Shown: one piece after another, positions 20,951 to 31,246 of the stretch | Position numbering within the stretch: the first letter of the stretch is position 1 | Layout of the letters: each line of letters opens with the position of its first letter | Translations under genes and position numbers: made by a program | Notes under the pieces: model-generated | What the model was told of the DNA's origin: nothing | The model's database searches: none | What the model saw: only the letters and a program-made list of their open reading frames with translations | DNA from: Ascarosepion bandense | Lineage: Eukaryota > Mollusca > Cephalopoda > Sepiida > Sepiidae | Reading direction: 5' to 3' | Length of the DNA: 64,000 bases | Assembly: GCA_037127315.1 (NCBI GenBank) | Contig: JBBBDQ010001918.1 | Coordinates: 4,165,001 to 4,229,000 of the forward strand

Positions 20951-21004
20951 ATGGGTAATACATATTTCACCGCACAATGACGGCCTTGCGGCTCGTCAGA
21001 CCCA
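20951..21004 (-). ncRNA. Hammerhead ribozyme in PLE family b, best copy
   Basis: Minus strand: stem I TGGGT, core CTGACGA (position 7 is free in hammerheads), stem II GCCGCA/TGCGGT (6 bp with a terminal G-T), GAAA, stem III ATA-TG-TAT, T at the cleavage site, then ACCCA closing stem I (5 bp). PLE-borne hammerheads with a minimal stem III are established. Activity is inferred, not shown. Confidence 0.65.
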
Positions 21005-21344
21005 AATGATACAACAGTTAATCTTCAAAATATCCCCACCCAAATTTTTATACACAGACTCTCACATGTCCATATAGACACTATGTCGATACTTGATGTT
21101 AGCATTTATTTCTCTTTATAATGTTCGTTTTCTTACTTTTTCTATTTCTTTTTTTTTTCTTCTTTCCATTTATCTGTTGTCTATATTTTTCTTTTTTCTT
21201 TTTTCTATCTTTGAGGTCTTTTTTGAATGAGCGAGGAATTTTTTGTAAATTACCGTTACAAATGTCTATTCTAAATATGGACATGTGAGCGTCTGTGCAT
21301 ACATTTTGTGGAGGGATATTTGGAAGATTAACTCTAGTATCATT

Positions 21345-21397
21345 TAGGTCTGACGAGCTGCAAGGTCATCTTTGTGCCGTGAAATATGTATTACCCA
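21345..21397 (+). ncRNA. Hammerhead ribozyme in PLE family b, second copy
   Basis: Plus strand CTGACGA (21350-21356), stem II GCTGCA/TGCCGT with one mismatch, GAAA (21381), ATATGTATT, and AGGT/ACCC for stem I. Slightly decayed relative to the 20951 copy. Confidence 0.55.
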
Positions 21398-21530
21398 TGA
21401 ATTTGTAGTATATCTGAATTTTTTTCTAAATTATATTACTCTGTTAAGTTAAATAAATGAATTTAACATTGAGTTCTTTTGAGTTCGTCTCTATCGGAAT
21501 TTACATGAATAATATACCAAGTGTCCTACG

Positions 21531-21533
<3 letters not shown>

Positions 21534-21571
<38 letters not shown>
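21534..21571. repeat. (TA)n microsatellite
   Basis: Uninterrupted TA dinucleotides adjoining the hammerhead SINE. Confidence 0.95.
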
Positions 21572-21572
<1 letters not shown>

Positions 21573-21763
21573 TGGTGTGTGTCTGCATGGTATATCACGC
21601 CCTAAAAATCCGCCTTCTTTTACCGAGCGCCCATAGCTTAAAGATGGAATCGCTGGCTGGCTGGTGTCAATTCGGTCGGGTTTCAAACCTGACTAAAAGC
21701 AATCGGATATCTAATCGTACTGATGAACTGTGATACAGCGAAACAAATCTGTCTGAGGATGAC
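21572..21763 (+). mobile_element. tRNA-like/hammerhead SINE, locus E
   Basis: A box TAGCTTAAAGAT (21634-21645), B box GGTTTCAAACC (21679-21689) and a near-complete hammerhead (21708-21763). The 3' end GATGAC runs directly into TATATATATA, and the 5' side also abuts (TA)n. Confidence 0.8.
21708..21763 (+). ncRNA. Hammerhead ribozyme, lightly decayed (locus E)
   Basis: CTGATGA at 21720-21726, CTGTGATACAG stem II but A instead of G at 10.1, GAAA, stem III ACA-AATC-TGT, GTC, then TGAGG, which breaks one stem I pair. Probably weak or inactive. Confidence 0.7.
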
Positions 21764-21784
21764 TATATATATATATATATATAT

Positions 21785-22485
21785 TAACTTATATAATAAA
21801 TGGAACTTTGTGTGTGCGTGTGTCCGTTACGTATAGACTCCGAAACGGCTGAACCGATTTTCTTGAAAATTTACACAGTTGTACTATAAGCGTCTGCGAG
21901 TGTTCTTAGCTAGGTTTTGTGTCGAGGTACCTTCGATAAATATCGAAAATCAATCATCGAAAAAATCGTGTTATAGAATGAGTGGTCCGATTTTCATCAA
22001 ATTTGATACACTCATAGACAAAGACATAAGAAACGATATTCAGAAGTTTCAAGGTTGCAGTTCCTACAATAGTGCGGAAAATCGATAATATATATATATA
22101 TATATATATAAAAGGCAAGATGTTTGTGTGTGTATCAGTATGTCTGTATTTTTTTTTTCAGCCCTTTTAGTTTTTGCTTCGGGTTTGGCTCTAATAGGCA
22201 TAATTGTAGTTCTTAGTCTCAGCCATGATACCATTTACTCAAAGAACTTATATAGCTACCAAAATTCAGTTTATGACGAAAAAAACGTATTTGATATCGA
22301 TACCACGAAATCAAAATTTGACTTACATCCATTCATTTTTCTTTCAGTCTACGGTTACGCTTTAACTGGAAACAACTATTGCTTTTTAGTTTTTCGTAAC
22401 AACGTCCAAAGAGTCTGTGCTCCAGGATTATCGATTAGTTTTAAAGCTTTCATTTCACCCGAGCAACGCCGGGGTATACTGATAG
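21785..22485 (+). mobile_element. Non-autonomous Helitron with degenerate ends
   Basis: Full-length interior matching 10967-11700, including ACGGCTGAACCGATTTTCTT and CCCGAGCAACGCCGGGG. The 5' TCTAAAC is lost and the 3' CTAG has become ATAG. Confidence 0.8.
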
Positions 22486-22497
22486 TATATATATATA

Positions 22498-22515
22498 GTC
22501 ATCCACAGCCAGATC

Positions 22516-22517
<2 letters not shown>
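22498..22517 (-). ncRNA. Hammerhead ribozyme 3' fragment
   Basis: GTCATCCACAGCCAGATCTG is the reverse of the stem III/stem I end of the hammerhead SINE, flanked by (TA)n on both sides. Confidence 0.55.
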
Positions 22518-22550
<33 letters not shown>

Positions 22551-22584
22551 TTAGTATATCGTGGCAGCAAGTAATTTTCAAAAC

Positions 22585-23000
22585 ATATGCTATTAAATAT
22601 AAGAGACAATGAATGTCTATTATGTTTAATCATGAGCCGTTCTAAAAGTCGTATTTTTGCTTTAATTTCAGTTGAAAATAAAGACGAAAATTCTCCAACA
22701 TTTGGATAATTATTTATTGGTTTTCTTCTAAGCGGAGTTTTATGTCAACACAAAATAAAATCGTTGGTGATGGTGCATTTTATAATATTTCAGTTTAAAC
22801 AACCTCTTTGAAGATGGCTCATGGGAGTCGAAAGCTTAGAAGAAAACCAATAAATAATTATCCAAATGTTGGAGAATTTTTGTCTTTATTTTCAACTGAA
22901 ATTAAAGCCAAAACACGACGTTTAGAATGGCTCATGATTAAACATAATAGACATTCATTGTCTCTTATATTTAATAGTATATATATATATATTTCGTATA
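22585..23000. repeat. PLE family e inverted pair
   Basis: Minus copy 22585-22710 and plus copy 22800-22980 (CTTTGAAGATGGCTCATGGG, then CGAAAGCTTAG). The plus copy ends AATAGTATATATATA as in other members of the family. Confidence 0.7.
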
Positions 23001-23790
23001 TTTTTATGCAAGTTGTATTAAAAATGATAGACAAGGTGTGATGGTGAAGTATTTTCATCTAGTTTTTCATTTGATCTTCTGATTTTTTCTTTTGAGGACA
23101 TAAATTATATACAAATTGTATGAATGTTTTGTCCATCCGTGAGCTTTCGGCTGTACTTTTAGCCATTTTCGAGGATGAATGTTATTTTACGCGTCACAGA
23201 ATGTAAGTGGTGTTATGTATAATGTTGAGTAGTGGTATGTGTTATGTACCAAACACAGAATGTTCTTATCAATAAAACCTTCATCATTTTTAGTCTTTTT
23301 TTGCATGTGGATGATATATATATATATATATATATATATGGAAAGATAGAGAGAAGTATGGCGAAGAAAGATTATGTAAATAGATAAGAATTTGTGCATT
23401 TACAAATCTTATCTTCGCATAGCACAACGATGCATGTATAAGTGTCGAGAAAATTTACTTTTTTTTTTTTTTACATAAATGTAGATTTATAGATGAGGAA
23501 CTGCGCACATGCTTATAGAATCTGAAGAACCTTCGCAAACCAAATTGTGTTTGAACTTTTGATCTAACCTTTTCCTTGGTGTCTCTCTTCGCAGAGGTAA
23601 GATTTCAAGGGGATGTAGGAATTTTTTCTTCATGTTTCAAGAACATGCATGTAAGGCAGACCTTCACCCTATATATATACATTTCTGTGTAAGTATGCAT
23701 GTCCATATATAAATATAAATACCAAATTCACCATAAAACATTATTTCTATAAATATTTATTAACCTAGACCTAATCTGAAGAAAAATTTA
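23001..23790. other. Mostly unassigned; (TA)n at 23312-23338
   Basis: At 23140-23175 the minus strand reads TGGCT...AGCCGAAAGCTCACGG, a diverged PLE-type terminal motif. The rest is unrecognised. Confidence 0.4.
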
Positions 23791-23799
23791 TAAGAGCGG

Positions 23800-23890
23800 C
23801 GCACTTTGTCGCTGTATATTGCTTAGTAAAACTTCTCTCGCTAAATCAGTTACGACAGAGTAGTGAGTTCGATCCTCACTGTGTACACAA
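23800..23890 (+). other. tRNA-like sequence (possible SINE head or tRNA pseudogene)
   Basis: A perfect T-arm-like hairpin GTGAG-TTCGATC-CTCAC (about 23862-23878) lies downstream of a weak A-box-like TTGCTTAGTAAAAC (about 23818). No proper acceptor stem is visible, so I do not call a functional tRNA. Confidence 0.4.
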
Positions 23891-23950
23891 TATGTTTTGT
23901 TTTTAGCCACATCTAAGCTACGGTTAGAAAATATTCATGAGTGTGGGATT

Positions 23951-23952
<2 letters not shown>

Positions 23953-23982
<30 letters not shown>

Positions 23983-23983
23983 T

Positions 23984-24050
<67 letters not shown>

Positions 24051-24058
24051 TGTGTGTG
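23953..24058. repeat. (TA)n/(CA)n/(TG)n microsatellite
   Basis: TA, then CA, then a long TA tract (23986-24047) and TG. Confidence 0.95.
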
Positions 24059-24059
24059 T

Positions 24060-24250
24060 GTATAAACTGTTCAATATAACAAAAAATGAAGGTCTATTAC
24101 GTTTAATCATGAGCCGTACTAAACATCGTATTTTGGCTTTAATTTCAGGTGAAAATAAAGACAAAAATAGTCCAATATTTGTTTATCTTTTTTGATTTTG
24201 CTGGTTCTAAGCTTTCGGCTCACATGGGCCATCTTATAAATTTTCATATA
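24060..24250 (-). repeat. PLE family e, single minus copy
   Basis: Matches other copies from TAATCATGAGCCG through GCTTTAATTTCAGGTGAAAA to CTAAGCTTTCGGCTCACATG, next to (TA)n. Confidence 0.7.
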
Positions 24251-24309
24251 GTAAGAATATATATATACGCATCGTTCATTCAGCAATGAATTACAACACT
24301 CTCAGCTAT

Positions 24310-24660
24310 TTTTTAAAATCATATCACCCCGAGCAAGGCATTAACGCCACTGATGTGCAGGGGGCTACGTGAGAGTGAAAAGATTTGGAAAAGAGAAAGC
24401 CGAAAACCACATCCTAAACAGGGAACAATGGATGAGCCTCTACACCGTACAATAGACGTGAGTGGAGTGTGAACCGGGCGATAGTTTAGTCTCTCTACTC
24501 CAATTGAAAAAAAAGAAAAAGAAAAAGAAAAGTGAAAAGATTGGAAAAGAGAAAGCCGGAAACCACATCCTAAACAGGGAACAAGGGATGAGCCTCTACA
24601 CCTGTACAATAGACGTGGGTGGTGTGTGAACCGGGCGATAGTTTAGTCTATCTACTCTAA
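24310..24660 (-). repeat. LINE-tail insertion with two tandem ~165-bp units
   Basis: Starts with the TTAAAATCATATCACCCCG LINE 3' tail (as at 3258 and 32455), followed by two units of GGAAAAGAGAAAGCCG...TGTGAACCGGGCGATAG. The same unit is inserted in the Helitron at 57001-57190. Confidence 0.7.
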
Positions 24661-24781
24661 TTGATGGGCGTGTATAATGATAATATACACGCTAAAAAGT
24701 CTGCCGCGTACTACTGAGCGTAGAATAGCCGAATGACGCCAATTCGGTCGGGTTTCAATCCTGGGTAAAAAGCAGTCGGAT

Positions 24782-24826
24782 GTCTAATCGTACTGATACA
24801 GCGAAATAGATCTGTCTGCGGATCAC
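24782..24826 (+). ncRNA. Hammerhead ribozyme with deleted stem II (locus F)
   Basis: Reads CTGATACAGCGAAA: ten bases between two GAT triplets are missing, removing G8, A9 and half of stem II. Stem III, GTC and TGCGG are intact. Inactive. Confidence 0.75.
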
Positions 24827-24894
24827 TATATATGAAATATTACCCCACATTTTTTAAATTTTTCTTGTCTGCTTAGAAAGCTGGTTGGGCCAAA

Positions 24895-24899
<5 letters not shown>

Positions 24900-24931
<32 letters not shown>

Positions 24932-25340
24932 CGAGCGGCTCAATTTTGTGAGAGATTATTTTAGACCATAAATAAACAAACATATCTAAAGATGTTAACG
25001 ATTAGTTTGTGTTACGGCGATAGAAGAGAAATTTGTTTATTTTTGTCAACGTTTCCTCGACTTGTTTAGTTTAGTTGATTTTCTTTGCCCGAAATCTGTT
25101 TAGGGCTGGATTCAATAAATATAAAAATTGTCAAAACTGAATAGTGATTTATTACTTGGCAGCTGATCTCGAAAATGACCTTCAATCTTTTCTTAATTAG
25201 AGCAAGAAATGACTTCTTAATTTTAACCCTTTCAAAACTAAACTGCTTTCTTTAAATAGCATGATAATCGTTTTCGGCTTCCTTCAGTATGACTGATGAT
25301 AACCTCTTTATATAAATAAAGAATTAATAAATAAAGATAC
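24900..25340. other. (TA)n at 24900-24927, then unassigned sequence
   Basis: After the microsatellite nothing is recognised up to the next SINE. Confidence 0.45.
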
Positions 25341-25344
25341 GCAG

Positions 25345-25635
25345 TTTGTCAGTCTGTTAAGTGCCATAACTGTTAGGTGTTTGGGTGATCAGGTCTCGAA
25401 AAAGAGATATGACTGACTGGGCTGAAGATTTTCTTGCAGAAGATTGCCATTACTTTCTACCATAGACTGGTTGCCAACCAAGACTATAGAATCCAATCTG
25501 TCTTGTTATGGGTTCCAAAGCTGGATTGAAGAGACGGATTAATACCTTTCCGAAGGGTAAGTAAATGCAACGAATTCAACTGGAATTCGAACTCAGATCC
25601 TCGATTCCTCGTTCCGAGTCGATCTGAAATCCTTT
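25345..25635 (-). mobile_element. SINE-B, minus copy
   Basis: Reverse of the family from CAGTCTGTTAAGTGCC to a B-box-like GGAATTCGAACTC and CGTTCCGAGTCGA. Moderately diverged. Confidence 0.8.
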
Positions 25636-25679
25636 TACAAAGTTAATTTTCTTTTACATGGTTCTGACTTTTTTACTCG

Positions 25680-26700
25680 TCTTTATTGTCATATTTACTA
25701 CGTTTCGATCGTTGTACGCTCCGATCTACTTCTTCTTCTTCTATGTGCATTGTTCTTTCAGGACGTAGGCGATCATGGCCTTCCACGTCTCCCTATCCCT
25801 GGTGGCTCTTAGCACGCTTTCTTCTGTAACATATTGCAACTCCGTTCTGTCATCCACCTGCTCAAGCCCTTCAAATATGTTATCCGCTGCTTTCCTTTGT
25901 CTCTTTTTCCCACTATCTGGCTTGTTAGTATCAGGTTCTCCAAGCCCTTCATCCTCATTGCATGTCTCAGAAACTTCAGTTGTCTCTTCCTGATGCTCAG
26001 TAATAATTTCCTTTTCGTTTCCATTCTTTCCAACACCTTATTTTTGCTCACATGCTCGATCCATGATATCCACAGCATCCTTCTGAAGAACCACATTTCA
26101 ATTGTTTCATGTTTTTTCCTTCATCTTTGATGATATTGTTCAGCATTCACTGCCATATTGAAGAACTGACATCACATCGCAATCCAGAACACTCTTCTTT
26201 GTTTCTAGTGAAATTTTCCCGTCTCTTAATACTTTACTCAGCTGCTTTCGCCATCCCAATTCGCCTTCGGATCTCAGTGTCGCACTTTCCGTCTTCTGTT
26301 AGAACACTTCCCAGGTATTTAAATTTTTGGTACCTGCTTTATTCTAGTATCCCCTACTTGTTTTTAACACTTTGGTTTGCTCTTGTTGCTGATGACCATG
26401 CATTCGGTTTTCTTGTAGTTTATTTGTAGTCTTATCTTGTCACTCTCCTCATTTACCTTCTGTAGGAGGTCTGGTAGTTTTCTTTGTGTGATTGCAATCA
26501 GCACTTTTTCATCTGCATGTCTTATGTTCAAATTGTTATTTCCGGTGACGAATCCTGGCATAACATCGAGGGTCCTCAGTATAGTCTCGCTGTACAAGTT
26601 GAATAGTTTCGGTGAAAAAACACATCCTTGACTTACGTCCCTTTCTATATTTGTATATCTGCTGAATTCGTTACCTGTGCATATACAGGCGATTTGCTGC
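25680..26700 (-). pseudogene. RTE-type LINE, RT end plus C-terminal domain
   Basis: Preceded by a PLE family g scrap at 25680-25728. On the minus strand, from 26700 down: GCVFSPKLFNLYSE-like segment, IRHADEKVLIA (reverse transcriptase catalytic box, normally Y/F-A-D-D, here damaged to HADE), LLQKVNEESDKIRLQINYKK, KTECMVIS, then YLGSVL/CDTEIRRR blocks in other frames, [28 protein letters not shown] and the 3' end with TCTTCTTCTTCTATG tail. Several frameshifts. About 900 bp of a 5'-truncated element. Confidence 0.85.
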
Positions 26701-26849
26701 CACTAGAGGTTGTTAGTTACTCTAATGTCTTTATTTGAACCAAACCATTTTTTTCGATCACTCGAATAAATTTTTCTCGTCCCATGCGACATGTTATTTT
26801 CGGATGGCTGAGTAATCTCCATTTAACTAAACACACATGTTCTTGTTTT

Positions 26850-27530
26850 TGAATGCACAATACTTTTAACCGATCTTTGTACAAATATAAGGCATCTAAC
26901 GTTATCTAGAGTTAGCTCTGCCAATTCAAAATCGGCACAATTGTCTCCCAAATTTTTGTCATCATCACAAGAGTACTTAAAGGTCTCTATCGCATTCCAC
27001 ATGGCGTCTTGGAAAAACGTCGCCTCTTTTTCCGTGTTCTATTCTTGAGTGTTGATTGTTAATTTTAGTAATAGTTCTTGAAGTTGTAATTGTTTTTCTT
27101 CGTTCATTCTTTGGAATTTCCATTTGTTTTTCTTCATTATCCTTTTAAATTTCCATTTGTCTTTTCTCTAATTTAATTTGTGCTTCCATTTGTTTTCCTT
27201 CAAATTTTAATTGTCTTTCATCACTTCTTTTTATGGTTTCGAGTATTTCTTTTTTAAAGTGATCCATAGTTTGTTGCTTTGAATCCGTGAGGGGTTTCAT
27301 TATTTTACTATTGCTTTTTTTGCATATAATCATGTAAAAATATTTTTGTGAAAAAAAATTTCCTTTCAAATATCTTTTTACAGATTTTGTCTTTCTATCT
27401 CTTTCTGTTTGAAACTTGTTATAAAATTTTCTGCAATAGTGTCCCTAAATTGTTTCTGGTCGACTTGAATTTTTCCTTGTTCTGTATGAGTTCTTTCGAG
27501 TTTTGTCGTAACTCTCGAATTTTCGTGGGC
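26850..27530 (-). pseudogene. Gypsy-type retrotransposon gag remnant
   Basis: Minus-strand frame at 27145-27369 reads MDHFKKEILETIKRSDERQ followed by a charged coiled-coil-like run with repeated KQME. Further eroded gag-like sequence lies to about 26870. It is oriented with the leader/LTR at 27540-28273, as expected for a 5'-LTR-gag order. No intact domain. Confidence 0.6.
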
Positions 27531-27539
27531 AAGTCTTTG

Positions 27540-27790
27540 TGTTCGACTTGAATTCGAATCCTTCGTCGTTAAGTTCGAATCTTTTGCCGTTAAGCTGTTG
27601 TTGTGTATGCTATTTCGAATCCCTCTTCAAAGTTGTTCTGTCGACTCACGTTCGGATTTTTTGCTGCCACGTTGTTGTTGTGTACGTGTGTTTGAAATCT
27701 TCCGTCGTTCAGTTGTTGTGAGGTATGCGTGATTTCGAATCTTCGTCGCCAAGTATTGTGGCGACTCGTGTTCGAATCTTCGTCGCCATA
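27540..27790 (-). repeat. Leader tandem repeats with putative primer-binding site
   Basis: About 60-bp degenerate units carrying GGCGACGAAGATTCGAA (minus strand) and GTTGTTGTG repeat between gag and LTR. The unit next to the LTR contains TGGCGACGAAG (plus 27778-27788), a plausible tRNA primer-binding site because it starts TGG right after the LTR end. Confidence 0.5.
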
Positions 27791-27927
27791 TTGTTGTACA
27801 TCCGGGTGAAGAACTAGACAAGATAATGAACAACAAAACATATATTTGAGATAGAAAAATAGGTTATATTGAACGTAAATATACAAACTGGAACGCAGGT
27901 TAGTAATCCAGGAATACGATTAGTAAG

Positions 27928-28002
<75 letters not shown>

Positions 28003-28273
28003 TTGAAGTGAAGAAGTGTTGAAATAGTATATCCGTGTCATATTATTCTGGCTGAGTGGAGCTCAAAGGTACTATGCCTACTGACGCGGTATTCTCTGTG
28101 TAACTTCGGTATCGTTCGGTAACTTACGGACCATTCCCGATATCTCTAATAGATCTTTTCAGTTCTGACGAATCTCACTTTGGCAGGAGTATATGTATAC
28201 TCAAGTCGAGTCTATTATAAAAATCGAGAGATCCAACAACAGTTTCTGACGGGAAAAACTTCCTGGCCCTACA
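27790..28273 (-). mobile_element. LTR of a Gypsy-type element
   Basis: Minus strand starts TGTAGGGCCAGGAAG and ends near GTACAACA. It is interrupted by (TA)n/(TG)n at 27930-28001. A second copy without the internal part lies at 53818-54095, sharing GACGCGGTATTCTCTGTGTA and TATGTATACTCAAGTCGAGT. Confidence 0.65.
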
Positions 28274-28401
28274 CAGAGAACCGACCTTCTTAGCAGCGGA
28301 TTTAGCTGTGGATCTAATCGCGATCAAAAACTATTTAATAATAGCACACCTTATTTTATCTAACACTCATGTTTGATGATCCTAATTCTGCAGAGATTGA
28401 A

Positions 28402-28403
<2 letters not shown>

Positions 28404-28463
<60 letters not shown>

Positions 28464-28899
28464 TACGAGGCAGCAAATGATTTTCTAAACAAATACTGTT
28501 AGATATAAGAGACAATGAATGTCTATTATATTTTATTATGAGCCGTTCTAAACGACGTATTTTGGCTTTAATTTCAGTTGAAAATAAAGACAAAAATTCT
28601 ACAACATTTGGATAATTTTTTACTAATTTGGTTCTAAGCTTTCGGCTCACATGAGCCATCTTCAGAGAGGTTATTAAATAAAATCGTCGGTGATGGTGGA
28701 TATTATTGTATTATCGTCTTAATAACGTCTCTGAAGATGTCTCATGTGAGCCGAAAGCTTAGAACCAAATTAATAAAAAATTATCCAAATGTTGGAGAAT
28801 TTCTGTCTTTATTTTCAACTGAAATTAAAGCCAAAATACGACGTTTAGAACGGCTCATGATTAAACATAATAGACATTCATTGTCTCTTATATTTGACA

Positions 28900-28947
<48 letters not shown>

Positions 28948-28950
28948 TTC
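28404..28950. repeat. PLE family e inverted pair between two (TA)n tracts
   Basis: (TA)n 28404-28460, minus copy 28485-28680, plus copy 28725-28902, (TA)n 28903-28945. The two copies are near-identical inverted repeats meeting around 28680-28725. Confidence 0.8.
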
Positions 28951-29044
28951 TAACGATGGAGTTTCTAAACAACAAGGACTCTCTCGAATCTATCGCACAC
29001 ATTTATTAAAATTGAAATAATTAATATAATTCGCCACCAACTGA

Positions 29045-29420
29045 ATATTGCTCTTACATCTCACCTGGTACTTCTGCCATGTATTTAGATTTATAATGAA
29101 ATGCAAAGAAGAATCTGCTATTGTTATTGTCCTTGGCCTGGCATCTCAACTTCAGTTATATTTTTTTCCACAGTCGTTTGATTGAATTTTATTTAGTGGC
29201 CTATCAACTTTTGTGGGATATTTAATGCCTAAATCTAATATATGATACTTCTGCCATGTATTTAGATTTATAATGAAATGCAAAGAAGAATCTGCTATTG
29301 TTATTGTCCTTGGCCTGGCATCTCAACTTCAGTTATATTTTTTTCCACAGTCGTTTGATTGAATTTTATTTAGCGGCCTATGAACTTTTGTGGGATATTT
29401 AATGCCTAAATCTAAATATT
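29045..29420 (+). repeat. Tandem duplication of a LINE fragment, ~181-bp unit
   Basis: CTTCTGCCATGTATTTAGAT...GGGATATTTAATGCCTAAAT occurs twice in a row with almost no divergence. The GCAAAGAAGAATCTGCTATTG part resembles the jockey/CR1-type LINE at 56690 and 57465. Confidence 0.75.
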
Positions 29421-29584
29421 TTGAACACAATCTTATGACTTCTACTAAATATATTTTGAACGTATTTGCAAAGCTTCAAGTATAAATAAAATATATTGTT
29501 AGTAGTTTTAGTATAAATATATAATGTTGGTAATTTGTTTTAATATAAAAATGGTATTTTTACTAGAAAATGTATTTTTGTATT

Positions 29585-30401
29585 TTTATATGATACAGTG
29601 CTGATAGCAGACACGGAAAGAAAACTAAAAGACCTCCTACAGAAGGTAGCTGAAGACAGTGACAAGAAAGGACGACAAAGACACTGGAAGAACACCAAAT
29701 GCATAGTCATCAGCAACAACAGCAACCGAAAATTCCAAATACAGTTGGGGAATACTAAAATCAAGCAGGTAAAATAATTTAAATACCTGGGAAGTGTTCT
29801 AACAGAAGACGGAAAGTGCGACACAGAGATCCGAAGGCGAATCGGGATGGCAAAGGACACGTTTTAGAAGATAAGTAGAGTAATAAGAGACAGGAAAATT
29901 TCACTAGAAACAAAGATAAGAGTACTGGATTGCTATATGATGTCAGTTCTTCAATATGGCAGTGAATGCAGTGAATGCTGGACAATATCTTCGAATATAA
30001 AGTAAAAACTTGAAGCAACTGAAATATGGTTCTACAGAAGGATGCTGCGAATATCATGGATCGAGCATGTGAGAAATGATGAGGTTTTGGAAAGGATGGA
30101 AACAAAAAGGAAATTAATACTGAGCATCAGGAAGAGACAGCTAAAGTTCCTGGGACATGCAATAAGGAAGGAGGTCTTGGAGAACCTGATACTAACAGGC
30201 TAGATAGAAGGAAGGAGAGACAGCGGAAAACAGCGTGTAACGTACCTGACTGGCCTGAGTGGGTGGATGGCAGAATGGGGGTTATGTGCTGTAACAGGAG
30301 AAAGCGTGCTAAGAGCCACTAGGGATAGGCAGACGGAGTAAGCCATCATCGCCTACGTCCTGAAATGACAAGGCACATAGAAGAAGAAGAAGAAGAAGAA
30401 G

Positions 30402-30431
<30 letters not shown>
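29585..30431 (+). pseudogene. RTE-type LINE 3' half with (GAA)n tail
   Basis: Plus-strand reading in several frames: [89 protein letters not shown], then CACATAGAAGAAGAAG and (GAA)n to 30431. Multiple frameshifts. The trinucleotide tail is the element's 3' terminus. Confidence 0.85.
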
Positions 30432-30432
<1 letters not shown>

Positions 30433-30469
30433 GCTTCTTGTTTGTTGTTCAGTATTTGCCCATAGGTTG

Positions 30470-31075
30470 AACCCCAACAGTTGCTACCACCTCAGGTCAG
30501 CTGAACCTGGGAACAACAGAAATTAATAGGCGGTTCTACACTCCTTAACACATCCAATATTCTGACCAGAAGCCTTACTTCTAGATGTAGTCATGCTGAA
30601 AACTACCCACCGCCAGAACGTAGCTCCCCTGTGCCATTTCTATAAACAGTTTCATGGTAATAGCCCTGGTGAGCTTTCTTCGTTGATTTCACTGACTTAA
30701 GCGCAGTACTAGATTGTCAGCTAGGTCTCATTATCTTACTGTGAAAATTGCTAAATGTCATTGAAAGTTCTATATTAACAGTTTCTTCTTTTGCACTTCT
30801 CAGTTCTTGCTTTTCTGTCAACTCAGTCAGTCGAGTGCCATACGTGATACACGCTTGGGCGATCATATCTCGAAAGAAGATTTTCCCGCAGTAGGTTGCC
30901 ATTACATTCTGCGGTCAACTACAATCTCCAAATTCATAGTCGCTGTACCACGTCATTTTTTTCTTCCTTGAATCCTGGTCTTTTATTGTTTCTTTCATTC
31001 TCAGTAACCAGTTTACTTGCTTTATCGCCTTTCTTAAGGCAAAATTATTTTAAAAATATATTAATGTCCATTAAT
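30470..31075 (+). repeat. Family R fragment, then jockey/CR1-type LINE interrupted by SINE-B
   Basis: 30470-30610 matches family R. 30610-30820 and 30925-31075 are LINE 3' pieces (VAPLCHFYKQFHG-like frame; tail TTTACTTGCTTTATCGCC). A truncated minus SINE-B (30822-30925, CAGTCAGTCGAGTGCC) interrupts the LINE. Confidence 0.6.
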
Positions 31076-31246
31076 TGTGAGGGATTTGTTTTTCATGGCT
31101 TATCAACGTTTTGCAGTTTATTTAAAGTTAGAAAATATTTTTAGATATGAAGAATTTTTTTGAGATAATAAAACACTTACTGATACAAGTTGTACTATTT
31201 AACCCATATATTCGAGGGAGAAGAGGTAGATTCATACATTTCACAT

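Larger units (their letters stand above)
20930..21430. repeat. Inverted pair of PLE terminal repeats (family b)
   Basis: Left arm 20930-21100 (minus) and right arm 21275-21430 (plus) are inverted copies joined by an AT-rich middle with T/C-rich 21120-21220. Each contains CTGACGAGC...GTGAAATATGTATTACCCAT. The right flank continues with AAATTATATTACTCTG (21429 on), shared with 39900-39990. Confidence 0.75.
24265..24826 (+). mobile_element. tRNA-like/hammerhead SINE, locus F, split by an insertion
   Basis: The lead GCATCGTTCATTCAGCAATG (24269 on) is separated from the rest (24661-24826: GGGCGTGTATAATG, B box GGTTTCAATCC, ribozyme) by about 350 bp of a LINE-tail/tandem repeat insertion (24310-24660). 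The A box is degenerate. Confidence 0.75.
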
